A DNA stretch of 42,573 nucleotides, from NCBI GenBank assembly GCA_003133065.1, contig PKZM01000186.1, positions 10,957-53,529 on the forward strand, written 5' to 3'. Within the stretch, counting starts at the first letter, position 1, and each line of letters starts with the position of its first letter. The notes under the pieces are model-generated. The model searched no databases. It was given only the letters and a program-made list of their open reading frames with translations, and had not been told where the DNA came from. The translations under genes and the position numbers were made by a program. This stretch comes from Acetobacteraceae bacterium. Its GTDB lineage: Bacteria > Pseudomonadota > Alphaproteobacteria > Acetobacterales > Acetobacteraceae. Below are positions 25,179 to 33,392 of this stretch, in pieces.

Positions 25179-26265
25179 ACGGCGCCCGAAACGCCGCCCC
25201 ATGATGCGGCATCCACGCCACCGCCACCCCCGCCCCAACCCCCATCCCCCGCAATCCCGCCGCCGCCGACCGCCGCACCACCAGCTCCGCCCCCGACCCG
25301 ATCAACATCCGCAACCGATACGCATCCCCCAGAAACACCACCTCCACCACCGTCGCATCCACCGCCGGACCACCCAGATCGGCCGCCGACGCCGCCGCCA
25401 CCGCAATCCGGTCCGGCCGCACCGTGAACACACACGGATCACCCGGCTGCAAAATCCGCCCACACCGCGCCTGCACCACCGGGCCACACGCCAGGCGCAC
25501 CATCGCCAGGCCATCCTCGACCCGCAGCGCCACCCCCGCCAGCCGGTTCACCTCACCCAGTTGCGCCGCCACGTAATCGTTGCGCGGCTCATCGAAAACC
25601 TCGGCGCTCCCGCCCAGTTGCTCCAAACCTCCATCGCGCAGCACCGCAATCCGATCGGCCAGCGCCAGCGCATCCGCCCCCGCCCGCGTCGCCAACACCG
25701 TCGTGCACCCCAATAGCGCCTGTATCCGGCGCAAGCTGGCGATCAGCGACGCCCGTCCTGCCATGTCCTGCGCGGCAAGGGGTTCATCCAACAGCAATAC
25801 CGCGGGCGCGAACACCGTGGCCCGGGCAATCGCCGCGCGCTGGCGCTCTGCCGGGGTGGCCGAGGCCGCACGCTGATGCGCCACGCCGGAAAGCTGCACC
25901 AGGTCCAGCGCGGTCGCCACCAGCCCGTGCCGCGCCTGCTGCCGAATACCCCGCATGCGCAGGGGAAACGCCACATTCTCCGCCAGCGTCAGATGCGGAA
26001 ACAATCCATCCGACGGCAACACAACGCCGAACCCGCGCCGCCAGGCAGGCACGCGAGCAATATCATTACCATCCAGTTCCACGCTGCCGCCCTGAGGGGC
26101 CTGCAATCCGGCAATGCAACGGATCAGCGTGGATTTGCCACACCCGGCCGGCCCCACCACAGCGGTCACCAGGCCCGGCTCGGCCGACATCGTGAAACCA
26201 TCCAGCACGCGGCGGGATCCGGCACGGCTGGTCAGGCTGGAAAGCTTAAGCGCCGCTGAACCCAT
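25177..26265 (-). CDS. ABC transporter ATP-binding protein, spermidine/sulfate/iron-type with TOBE domain
   Basis: A 362-residue protein read from ATG 26265. Walker A GPAGCGKST, a signature degraded to ASATPAERQRAAIARA (the usual LSGGQ is TPAERQ), and Walker B VLLLDEPLAAQD. A C-terminal OB/TOBE-like region (about 235-355; CVFTVRPDRIAV) is typical of PotA/CysA/FbpC importers. The weak signature and the lack of permease or binding-protein genes nearby leave the substrate and even activity unclear. The terminator lies at its stop. It is divergent from the DUF883-like gene. Confidence 0.82.
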   Translation of the reverse strand: MGSAALKLSSLTSRAGSRRVLDGFTMSAEPGLVTAVVGPAGCGKSTLIRCIAGLQAPQGGSVELDGNDIARVPAWRRGFGVVLPSDGLFPHLTLAENVAFPLRMRGIRQQARHGLVATALDLVQLSGVAHQRAASATPAERQRAAIARATVFAPAVLLLDEPLAAQDMAGRASLIASLRRIQALLGCTTVLATRAGADALALADRIAVLRDGGLEQLGGSAEVFDEPRNDYVAAQLGEVNRLAGVALRVEDGLAMVRLACGPVVQARCGRILQPGDPCVFTVRPDRIAVAAASAADLGGPAVDATVVEVVFLGDAYRLRMLIGSGAELVVRRSAAAGLRGMGVGAGVAVAWMPHHGAAFRAP

Positions 26266-26374
26266 TCTATCTTTTTCTCTCACGCAACCGGCCCCGGAAG
26301 GGGGCGTTTGGTCGGGCAACGGCGCAAACGCCGCCTGGCCCAACCCGCTTATACCCCCCAAGGAGTGCCCGACC

Positions 26375-26623
26375 ATGGCCGTGACCGATAGCGCCCGAGA
26401 CGAAATCCGCGCCCTGCGCGACCAGGTGAACCAGCTCATGGAAGACCGCGTCAGCCCCGCCCTGTCGGACGCCGGACGGCGCGCGAGCGAAGCCGCCCAC
26501 CGCGCCCGCGTCTACACCGAGGATCAGGCCGATGCGGTGGCCGACCGCGTGCGCGACCAGCCGCTGATCGCCATCGGCGTTGCCGCCGCCGTCGGCTTCC
26601 TGTTCGGCCGCTTCACGAAGTAA
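26375..26623 (+). CDS. DUF883/ElaB-like small membrane-anchored protein
   Basis: An 82-residue protein with an acidic/basic helical N-terminal part (about 1-58, RDEIRALRDQVNQLMEDRV) and one C-terminal membrane helix ending GFLFGRFTK. The last residues (AAVGFLFGR) match the ElaB/YqjD (DUF883) pattern. Those proteins anchor to the inner membrane and, in E. coli, bind ribosomes under stress. Ribosome site AAGGAG precedes the ATG. Pairs with the next gene, 9 bases downstream. Confidence 0.8.
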   Translation: MAVTDSARDEIRALRDQVNQLMEDRVSPALSDAGRRASEAAHRARVYTEDQADAVADRVRDQPLIAIGVAAAVGFLFGRFTK

Positions 26624-26632
26624 GGCACCACC

Positions 26633-27073
26633 ATGCGCACCGTCCGCCTCGCCCGAGTCGCCGCTCAGGCGGAAATCATCCTGATCCGGCGCACCGTGGC
26701 GGTGGCGGTGCGCCGTGCCATCTACGGTGCCGTCGCGGCGGTGTTCGCGCTCGCGGTCCTGACATTGATGCACATCCTGGCGGTTCTCGCGCTGGAGCGC
26801 TTCGCGACGTTCACCCCCATCATCGCCTGCGCCATCGTGCTGGGCGTGGATCTGGTGATCGCGATCATCTTCGGGCTTCTGGCCGCCGGCAAGATTTCCG
26901 ACCCCGTCGCCGAAGAAGCGCGCCAGGTGCGCGACCAAAGCCTGGAGCAAGCCCGCCAAAGCCTGACCCTCGCCGCCCTTCTCGCCCCCGCCACGCGGAT
27001 GATCGCCCAAACCGGCCTCATCCGCATCCTCATCCGCGCCGTCAACGGCACTCTCCGCCGTTCCCGCGCCTAA
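26633..27073 (+). CDS. Small two-helix membrane protein, phage-holin-like (YqjE/DUF1469-type)
   Basis: A 146-residue protein. It has two adjacent membrane helices (about 30-53 and 62-85) joined by a short loop, with basic and coiled-coil-like ends (EEARQVRDQSLEQARQSLT). This fits the YqjE/holin-like small proteins commonly encoded beside ElaB/YqjD-type genes. Function unknown; it is probably co-expressed with the gene before it. A repeat follows. Confidence 0.65.
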   Translation: MRTVRLARVAAQAEIILIRRTVAVAVRRAIYGAVAAVFALAVLTLMHILAVLALERFATFTPIIACAIVLGVDLVIAIIFGLLAAGKISDPVAEEARQVRDQSLEQARQSLTLAALLAPATRMIAQTGLIRILIRAVNGTLRRSRA

Positions 27074-27152
27074 ACAAGCAAAAGTCTTTTGCTTCTTTTC
27101 TTCAGAAAAGAAGAATCTTCTTTCTTGAAAGAAAGAAGCAAAGAACTTTTAG
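27074..27152. repeat. AT-rich nested-palindrome repeat (copy h)
   Basis: Two hairpins, CTTCTTTTCT-TC-AGAAAAGAAG and CTTCTTTCTT-GA-AAGAAAGAAG, both with compensated substitutions compared with other copies. It lies between convergent genes. The stop codon of rdgB (TAA, 27149-27151) falls inside its right edge. Confidence 0.85.
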
Positions 27153-27751
27153 TCCTTCAGGCATGCTGCGGAGAGTTGCGCCATCGCACGCGCCCGGTGG
27201 CTGTCCGCGTGCTTCTCGGCGGGCGCCATCTCCCCATACGTCTGCAGCCCACCCAACGGCACAAACATCGGATCATAGCCAAAACCCGCGCCCCCCCGCG
27301 GCGGCCACGCCACCTGCCCCTCCACACGCCCCATGAAACTCGCCGTCTCGCCATCCGGCCAGGCCAGACACAGCACGCACACGAACCAGGCGCGCCGATC
27401 CTCGCACCCCGCCATCTCCCTGTTCACCCGCGCCATCGCGGCCGCGAAATCCTTGCCCGGCCCCGCCCAGCGCGCCGAATACACGCCCGGTGCCCCACCC
27501 AGCGCCGCCACGCAAAATCCCGAATCATCCGCCAGCGCCGGCAACCCGGCAGCCGACGCGGCCGCCACAGCCTTCAGCCGCGCGTTGCCCACAAAATCCG
27601 GCTCCGTCTCGTCGGGTTCCGGCAAGCCGAGTTCGCCCGCCGAAACCATGTCGATGCCATGCGGCGCCACCAGCTCGGCAATCTCGCGCAGCTTGCCGCG
27701 GTTATGGCTGGCCAACACCAGCCGGCTGCCCGGCACCAGGCGCCGCGTCAC
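27149..27751 (-). CDS. rdgB: RdgB/HAM1, non-canonical purine NTP pyrophosphatase
   Basis: A 200-residue enzyme that hydrolyses ITP, dITP and XTP and keeps deaminated bases out of nucleic acids. Motifs: [14 protein letters not shown] at the N-terminus, [12 protein letters not shown] (the acidic catalytic stretch), [12 protein letters not shown] and [13 protein letters not shown] start overlaps the rph stop (GTGA). The last codons reach the neighbouring repeat, whose AACTTTTAG supplies the stop. Confidence 0.93.
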   Translation of the reverse strand: MTRRLVPGSRLVLASHNRGKLREIAELVAPHGIDMVSAGELGLPEPDETEPDFVGNARLKAVAAASAAGLPALADDSGFCVAALGGAPGVYSARWAGPGKDFAAAMARVNREMAGCEDRRAWFVCVLCLAWPDGETASFMGRVEGQVAWPPRGGAGFGYDPMFVPLGGLQTYGEMAPAEKHADSHRARAMAQLSAACLKD

Positions 27752-28461
27752 GCCAGGGCCGCGCGCTGCGCCTCGAACAAGCGCGCGGTGCCCATCTTGG
27801 CCAGGCGCAGCAACTCTAAGAACTGCGCCTCGCTGAACGGCGCCTGCTCGGCCGTGCCCTGGATCTCCACAATGCCGCCCGTCTCGGTCAGCACGAAATT
27901 GGCATCGGCCTCCGCACCGCTATCCTCCACATAATCCAGATCCAGGACCGCCTGGCCCCCCACCAGCCCACAGGATACCGCCGCCACCTGGCCCAGCAAC
28001 GGCACCGCGGCAATCACCTTGTTGGCCACCAGCCGGCGGAAGGCGAGCGTCAGCGCCACATACGCGCCGGTGATGCTCGCGCAGCGCGTGCCACCATCCG
28101 CGTTCAGCACATCGCAATCCAGCGTCACCGACATCTCGCCCATCGCGCCCCGATCCGCCACCGCCCGCAGCGAGCGGCCGATCAAGCGCTGGATCTCCTG
28201 CGTGCGGCCAGACTGCTTGCCCCGCGCCGCCTCCCGATCGCCGCGCGTATGCGTCGCCCGCGGCAACATGCCGTATTCCGCCGTCACCCAGCCCTTGCCC
28301 TGGCCGCGCATGAACGGTGGTACTTTCGGCTCCACGCTGGCGGTGCACAGAACCTCCGTCCCGCCCATGCGGATCAGGCAACTGCCCTCGGCGTGGTGGG
28401 AGAAGCCGGGCTCGATGGAGATGGGGCGGAGGCAGTCGGGGGCGCGGTCGTTCAGGCGCAT
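27748..28461 (-). CDS. rph: RNase PH
   Basis: A 237-residue phosphorolytic 3'-5' exoribonuclease that trims tRNA 3' ends. Motifs: [53 protein letters not shown] and [18 protein letters not shown]. Read from ATG 28461; the frame upstream runs through a repeat and is not coding. It is divergent from hrcA and coupled to rdgB, a common alphaproteobacterial arrangement. Confidence 0.95.
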   Translation of the reverse strand: MRLNDRAPDCLRPISIEPGFSHHAEGSCLIRMGGTEVLCTASVEPKVPPFMRGQGKGWVTAEYGMLPRATHTRGDREAARGKQSGRTQEIQRLIGRSLRAVADRGAMGEMSVTLDCDVLNADGGTRCASITGAYVALTLAFRRLVANKVIAAVPLLGQVAAVSCGLVGGQAVLDLDYVEDSGAEADANFVLTETGGIVEIQGTAEQAPFSEAQFLELLRLAKMGTARLFEAQRAALA

Positions 28462-28472
28462 AATGATCCAAT

Positions 28473-28620
28473 CGAAGAAAGAGTGTTCTTTTTTGAAAAA
28501 AAAGAACCAGATAACTTTTGCCTGTTCGCTCTCACCGGCTATCCGACACGCCAGCACCATGCGCACCTGAACGAATAAAAGTTTTTTGGTTCTTTTTTTC
28601 AAAAAAGAACACTCTTTAGG
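28473..28620. repeat. Large AT-rich inverted repeat (copies i and j) between rph and hrcA
   Basis: Two GAAC-type hairpin copies in opposite orientation (about 28474-28525 and 28570-28618) share nearly perfect 45-base complementary arms, with about 45 bases of unique GC-rich sequence between. It fills most of the divergent rph-hrcA region, so the promoters of both genes must overlap or lie between its arms. Confidence 0.85.
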
Positions 28621-28639
28621 CATTCACCCCATAACACGC

Positions 28640-28645
28640 TATACT
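28640..28645 (+). promoter_or_regulatory. Possible -10 box of hrcA
   Basis: TATACT ends seven bases before the hrcA ATG, no ribosome site is visible, and no good -35 box lies at the proper distance. If real, it implies a leaderless or nearly leaderless transcript. Confidence 0.3.
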
Positions 28646-28651
28646 CCTGCG

Positions 28652-29707
28652 ATGGATTTCTCCCCCAAACCTCTGCCGCCTGGGCTGGACCCGCGCGCCG
28701 CGGCGGTGCTGCGGGAGATTGTGGAACAATACGTGGGCACCGGCGAGCCGGTCGGCAGCCGAACACTGGCGCGCCGCCTGCCGATCGCGCTCTCGCCCGC
28801 CACCATACGCAACGTCATGGCCGACCTCACCGATGCGGGCCTGCTGTTCGCACCCCATACCTCGGCCGGCCGTCTTCCCACCGATCGCGGGTTGCGGCTG
28901 TTCGTGGATGGGCTGCTGCAATTCGGCGACTTGCCGGATGACGAGCGCGAAGCCATCAGCCGCCAGCTCGCCGCCCACGGCCGCAGCCTGCAGGATACGC
29001 TGGCGGATGCCTCGGCCATGCTCTCCGGCCTCAGCCAGGCCGCCGGCATGGTGCTGGCGCCGAAATCCGATGGCGCCATCAAGCATATCGAATTCGCCTC
29101 GCTCGGCTCCGGCCGCGCACTGGTGATCCTGGTGGCGGCCGACGGACAGGTGGAAAACCGGGTGATCCAAATCCCCCCCGGCCTGCCGCCCTCGGCCCTG
29201 ACCGAAGCGGCCAATTACCTCAACAGCAGGGCGGCGGGCCGCACCCTGACCGAACTGCGGCGCAAGGTGGCAGAGGAAATGGCGCAGGACCGCGGCCAGC
29301 TCGATCTGCTCGCCGCCGGCGTGGTGGAAGCGGGGCTGGCGACCTGGACCGACACCGGGCGCGGCGGATCGCTGATCGTGCGCGGCCAGGCCAGGCTGCT
29401 GGCGGATGTGACGCAGATCGAGAACCTCGCCGCCATCCAGGTGCTGTTCGAACGGCTGGAGACGCAGGAGACGATGCTGCGCCTGCTGGAACTGGCGGAA
29501 CAATCCGACGGCGTACGAATCTTCATCGGCGCCGAGAGCCTGCTGTTCGGCAGCACCGGCGTCTCCATGATCGTGGCACCGGCGCGCAACCAGGCGGACC
29601 GCATCGTGGGCGCCATCGGCGTGATCGGCCCCACCCGGATCAATTACGGCCGGATCATCCCGGTGGTGGATTATACCGCGCGCGTCATCGGCAGGCTGCT
29701 GGGCTAG
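28652..29707 (+). CDS. hrcA: HrcA, heat-inducible repressor of chaperone genes
   Basis: A 351-residue protein read from ATG 28652. The N-terminal winged helix (about 15-85; REIVEQYVGTGEPVGSRTLAR, broken here as REIVEQYVGTGE and PVGSRTLAR; SPATIRNVMADL, FAPHTSAGRLPTDRGLR) is followed by the HrcA C-terminal domain ending NYGRIIPVVDYTA. It represses groESL/dnaK operons at CIRCE elements; no CIRCE element was seen in this window. The gene lies divergent from rph. The partner grpE often found after hrcA is replaced here by an unknown gene. Confidence 0.94.
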   Translation: MDFSPKPLPPGLDPRAAAVLREIVEQYVGTGEPVGSRTLARRLPIALSPATIRNVMADLTDAGLLFAPHTSAGRLPTDRGLRLFVDGLLQFGDLPDDEREAISRQLAAHGRSLQDTLADASAMLSGLSQAAGMVLAPKSDGAIKHIEFASLGSGRALVILVAADGQVENRVIQIPPGLPPSALTEAANYLNSRAAGRTLTELRRKVAEEMAQDRGQLDLLAAGVVEAGLATWTDTGRGGSLIVRGQARLLADVTQIENLAAIQVLFERLETQETMLRLLELAEQSDGVRIFIGAESLLFGSTGVSMIVAPARNQADRIVGAIGVIGPTRINYGRIIPVVDYTARVIGRLLG

Positions 29708-29822
29708 AAACGTCGCACTTGCCAAGCCGTGACGTTATGTCCTTTTTTGGAAACTCACGCTCATTAATGTAACCCGGCGGGCTGAGTGGCCTGGCGTAAG
29801 CGATTGAGGTAAATGCGGCCCG

Positions 29823-30503
29823 GTGATCGAGACGCTCCTGCAAATTTGGCGTTGGCTGAAATACCGGCGCGCGGCCTTCGTCAGTAGCCGTGATGAGCTT
29901 GAAGCCGCGCTCCGCCGCGCGCCCCCCCGCATTATCGTGGAGGGCAACGAGGCGCTGCGGGCCTATGCGGCCACCCTGGCCCATCGCGGCGGCGAGCATG
30001 CGGCCGCGTTGGAGGCCAGTGCACCCCCGCCGGGGTGCGGGCCGACCTACATGGTGGTGCCAACGATCGGCCGCATCCGCGATGGCTACCGCCACCGCAG
30101 GCCGACAGAGAAAAAGCGATCCCGGTTCCGGCTGAAGGCGGGCATGGGCACCGTCGTGATAGCGGCAGTGGGAATCGCCGCTGCCCTGCTGGTGGAATTG
30201 ATCAGCTTACCGGTCACGGAACCCCAAATCATCCGCGGGCCGCGCCATGCCGGCGTGGCGTTGCTGCGGCGGCACCAGGAAATCCGGCTGCCGACCCGCG
30301 CGCCACCGCCACCGCCGCCACCGATCAGCTCGCAAATCGAGGCCGTGGCGATCCCGGTGCTGCTCACCCTGGCAGTGGCGGCGCTGCTGTATCTTGCCTG
30401 GCAGGCCATCGGGCCCAATCGCCCCGTGCGGATCAGCTGGCGGGTGGAGCACCGCATCCAAGGCCGGCTGGTTATCGCCCGTGTTCGAACCCGCATCGCC
30501 TGA
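29823..30503 (+). CDS. Unrecognised two-helix membrane protein with proline-rich linker
   Basis: A 226-residue protein from a GTG start. Residues 1-100 are soluble (ALRRAPPRIIVEGNEALRAY). A membrane helix follows (about 104-124), then a linker containing PTRAPPPPPPPISSQ and a second helix (about 173-193), with a basic C-terminus. The linker probably spans the periplasm. No family was recognised. It follows hrcA after 115 bases of sequence in which nothing else was seen, and converges with the response-regulator gene. Confidence 0.65.
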   Translation: MIETLLQIWRWLKYRRAAFVSSRDELEAALRRAPPRIIVEGNEALRAYAATLAHRGGEHAAALEASAPPPGCGPTYMVVPTIGRIRDGYRHRRPTEKKRSRFRLKAGMGTVVIAAVGIAAALLVELISLPVTEPQIIRGPRHAGVALLRRHQEIRLPTRAPPPPPPPISSQIEAVAIPVLLTLAVAALLYLAWQAIGPNRPVRISWRVEHRIQGRLVIARVRTRIA

Positions 30504-30535
30504 GTGTCCGTCTCGAGAGCGCAGGACGCCTTCCC

Positions 30536-31867
30536 TCAGGCGTCGGCCATTGCCAGAAGGCGCCCCTGGATGGCCGCAAGCGCCAGTTCGATGGCTTCCC
30601 CCAAATCACGCGCGGCGCCCGGCCGTTCCGCGGGCGCGCCGAGGCTCGCCCGCTCATATTGCGCGGATCGGGCGGAGAGAAGCCTGAAGCCCAGAAGACC
30701 CGCGCTTCCGGCCAGGTCATGCGTGGCATTCAGCAAGTCCGCCTCTTCCCCGGGTACAGGGGGTGCCCGCAGCCGGCCCAGCAGGGCCCCGCCCGCACGG
30801 GCCAAAAGACGCAGATGCCCGGCCACCACGGCCTGAGGCAGAAGCTTGCCGATCGACTCCAGGGCCGCCTCATCCAGAACAGGCGGCGCTGCCGCTTCAC
30901 CCTGGCTGGGCTGCCCCGCCATGTCGCACCGCACCCCCAAGGGTTCGGCGCCCAGCAGGCGCGACAGACTGCCGAGATCGCCTATGCAGATCAGATCGCG
31001 CGGCGGATTGCGCCGTCGATAGGCCACGCTGCGCCGCACGGAAGCGGCAAGGGCGGCCACGCCGTTCGCTTTGGAGATGATTTCGTCGAAGACGCTGGTC
31101 GTGCCGGACTCGCGCCGGCGCAGCAGATCGGGGGCGGAGGTCAGCGCGATCAGGCGTGGCCGGTCGGCACGCGAGAGCACATCCAGCACCAGCCTGGCCG
31201 TGGCCAGACCGTCGATCTGTGGCATCTGCACGTCCAGCACAACAACGTCATAGGGCGCCCGCGCAATCTCGCGGAAGGCGGCCAGCCCGTCGCCCGCGAT
31301 AGCCACGTCGCAGCCAGCCTCACGCAATGCGGCCTGAACCACGTCGCGCAGCCTGGCGTCGTCATCAACCACCAGAACGCGGGCGCACGACGATGTACCC
31401 GCATCGACAACGTCCTGCTGGATCGGCGCGCGCGGATCCCTGTTCTCGCTGCCGTCCGGGGACCCATCGCACGCCAGCGCCGCATCATCCCGGCGTTGAC
31501 GGCCCAGGCGCTCCACCAGGCAAAGCAATCTTTCCTCCGGGCACGGGATGGTCAGCATCGTGTCGAACACACCGTCCGGCAGGGGCGGTGGCGCGGGAGC
31601 ACCGGGTAAAGCCGCGCTCAGCCCAACCAAATGGGGGCGCCCTCGGCGTGGCGCCATATCCTGAATCAGGCTCGCCACGGCAGCGCCTTCCACCTCCGGC
31701 AGCCGGCCATCGATCAGCACAAGGTCGAAGGCGATGCTGCGCGCCTTGCGCAGCGCCTCGATCCCGTCCGCCGCCGTTTCCACAAAATACCTTTGCGCCG
31801 CCAGGCAACAGACCAAAGCCTGCAACTGAACCGCATCATCCGTGACCACCAGGATCCTGATGTACAA
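30536..31867 (-). CDS. REC-REC-Hpt multidomain phosphorelay protein
   Basis: From a TTG start at 31867 (ribosome site GGAGG eight bases upstream), a 443-residue protein. REC1 (about 3-120) has Asp53 (LIDGRLPE) but not the usual Lys-Pro near its end (it reads LTIPCPEE), so it may be degenerate. REC2 (about 163-285) has a DDD acidic pocket, Asp212 (LDVQMPQIDG) and Lys266. The Hpt-like domain (about 335-440) has His383 in THDLAGSAGLLG. It is likely an intermediate between the phytochrome kinase upstream and an output. The frame is open to 32089, but that stretch is not domain-like. It has no DNA-binding output. Confidence 0.85.
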   Translation of the reverse strand: MYIRILVVTDDAVQLQALVCCLAAQRYFVETAADGIEALRKARSIAFDLVLIDGRLPEVEGAAVASLIQDMAPRRGRPHLVGLSAALPGAPAPPPLPDGVFDTMLTIPCPEERLLCLVERLGRQRRDDAALACDGSPDGSENRDPRAPIQQDVVDAGTSSCARVLVVDDDARLRDVVQAALREAGCDVAIAGDGLAAFREIARAPYDVVVLDVQMPQIDGLATARLVLDVLSRADRPRLIALTSAPDLLRRRESGTTSVFDEIISKANGVAALAASVRRSVAYRRRNPPRDLICIGDLGSLSRLLGAEPLGVRCDMAGQPSQGEAAAPPVLDEAALESIGKLLPQAVVAGHLRLLARAGGALLGRLRAPPVPGEEADLLNATHDLAGSAGLLGFRLLSARSAQYERASLGAPAERPGAARDLGEAIELALAAIQGRLLAMADA

Positions 31868-31982
31868 AGTTGCCCCCTCCTCCGCGCGGTTAGGGTCACT
31901 TTCTGCAATAGGCGTTAAGTTTACGTGACCAAATGCCTGGGACGGAAACACGGGCCGCAATGAACCCAGTAAATGTCCACCC

Positions 31983-33176
31983 TCACGCCGTGTAAATCGC
32001 CGCGGCTTCTTGCCGCGTCCGCATCGGCGCTGCAACGCAGACCTGGTTACGTCCGCCTTGTTTGGCTCTGTACAAGGCCTGGTCAGCAAGGGTGATAAAC
32101 GTCGCCGGCACGTCGTCCAACCCGGGCGCCGTGGTGGCGACCCCGACGCTGATGGTCACACGGCCGATTGGGCTTGCGGCGTGCGGCAAGTTGGCATCGT
32201 ACACGGCGCGGCGCATGCGTTCCGCCACATCGCTTGCCCCCTGATCCGCGTTGCCCCGCAGCAATACCACAAATTCTTCCCCGCCATACCGCGCGGGCAG
32301 ATCGGAGGCGCGCAGCACCGAACCCGAGACGTGTCTGGCGATGGCGCGCAGGCAATCATCACCGGCGAGATGGCCATAATGATCGTTGTATCGTTTGAAG
32401 TAGTCGACATCCACGAGCACGACCGCGATATCGGCCGCGTCCCGCACAGCAAAGGCCCAGTCCGCTGCCAGCCTCTCATCAAACGCGCGCCGGTTGGCGA
32501 TACCGGTGAGCCCGTCCGTGCACGACAGTTTCAGCAATTCCGCGTTCGCCGCCGCCAGACGCTGCTCGGATTCCATCAGCGATAGCATCTGGACGCCGTA
32601 AAACCGTCCGATCTTGAGCACTACAAGCATAAACACGAAGCAGCCGGGCGAGAGAACCCGCACCAGCAGGCTGGTCCCGCAGAATGTGCAGACAATTGTG
32701 GGCACCACGGTGACCAGCGTCTGTCCCAGGATGGCCGATGGGGAGGCAGCATTGCGGATGCCGGCGCCGGCAATCCAGGCATTCTGGATGAGCAGCACAA
32801 ACATCAGCAACTGCATGTCGGCAACCACGAAGGTGACGCTGCTCACAAGCGACGACCACAGCGAGGCCATGACGCAGATACCGATTGTGTAGCTCCGCGC
32901 CCATGCTTCCGGCGATGGCGCGCCTGCGCGGCGGTCGCGGCGGGCACGGACAAAGCGGCGCCAATGCAACAAGCGCACTATGGTCACCACCCCTGTCGCG
33001 GCAGCCAGCACCCAAAAGCCCCACCAGTCTTTGTAGTACGCGCACACGGCAAGCGTAGCCAACAGCGCAACACTTCCTTCAACGAGCGAACGCACCTGGT
33101 CGTACAGGGACGAGGCCAACTGCCAGCGTTGCGCTTCAGACAGAACGCGCGATGACAGAAGTACGGCAACACGCAT
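31983..33176 (-). CDS. Membrane-bound diguanylate cyclase (GGDEF)
   Basis: A 397-residue protein with about five or six membrane helices (about 32-75, 95-130, 150-195), then a coiled segment and a GGDEF domain (about 220-380; CTDGLTGIANRRAFDE). The active site is GGEEF, and the inhibitory I-site RASD lies five residues before it. It should make cyclic di-GMP, with product feedback. No EAL domain. It lies between the phytochrome and the REC-REC-Hpt genes on the same strand, so it may be the output of that pathway. Start ATG 33176. Confidence 0.92.
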   Translation of the reverse strand: MRVAVLLSSRVLSEAQRWQLASSLYDQVRSLVEGSVALLATLAVCAYYKDWWGFWVLAAATGVVTIVRLLHWRRFVRARRDRRAGAPSPEAWARSYTIGICVMASLWSSLVSSVTFVVADMQLLMFVLLIQNAWIAGAGIRNAASPSAILGQTLVTVVPTIVCTFCGTSLLVRVLSPGCFVFMLVVLKIGRFYGVQMLSLMESEQRLAAANAELLKLSCTDGLTGIANRRAFDERLAADWAFAVRDAADIAVVLVDVDYFKRYNDHYGHLAGDDCLRAIARHVSGSVLRASDLPARYGGEEFVVLLRGNADQGASDVAERMRRAVYDANLPHAASPIGRVTISVGVATTAPGLDDVPATFITLADQALYRAKQGGRNQVCVAAPMRTRQEAAAIYTA

Positions 33177-33265
33177 GATTGGGCACCGGGCTGCGTCAGA
33201 GGAACCTGGTCAGCCTAGCCGAGCAAGATTAACATTTCTGCCCGAGTGTGCGGGGTGGTGGTGGA

Positions 33266-33392
33266 AGAGGAAGAATGTTCTTTTTTGAAAAAAAGAACCA
33301 AAAAACTTTATCCCTTTGCGCGCGCTGCCGGCACGGCGCGCGCCAATAGACAAAAGTATTTTGCTTCTTTTTTTCAAAAAAGAAGGCCTTCC
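33266..33392. repeat. Composite AT-rich repeat (copy k)
   Basis: GAAC hairpin, GC-rich middle (GCTGCCGGCACGGCGCGC) and GAAG hairpin, as in copies f and g. It ends at the phytochrome stop codon, so it probably terminates that gene, and separates it from the diguanylate cyclase. Confidence 0.85.

Noticed and set aside
23674-25716. 680-codon plus-strand frame opposite trpD, trpG and the ABC ATPase
   Set aside because: Covers three well-recognised genes on the other strand and has no recognisable domain.
28462-28651. CIRCE heat-shock operator before hrcA
   Set aside because: No TTAGCACTC-N9-GAGTGCTAA match; the hairpins here belong to the AT-rich repeat family.
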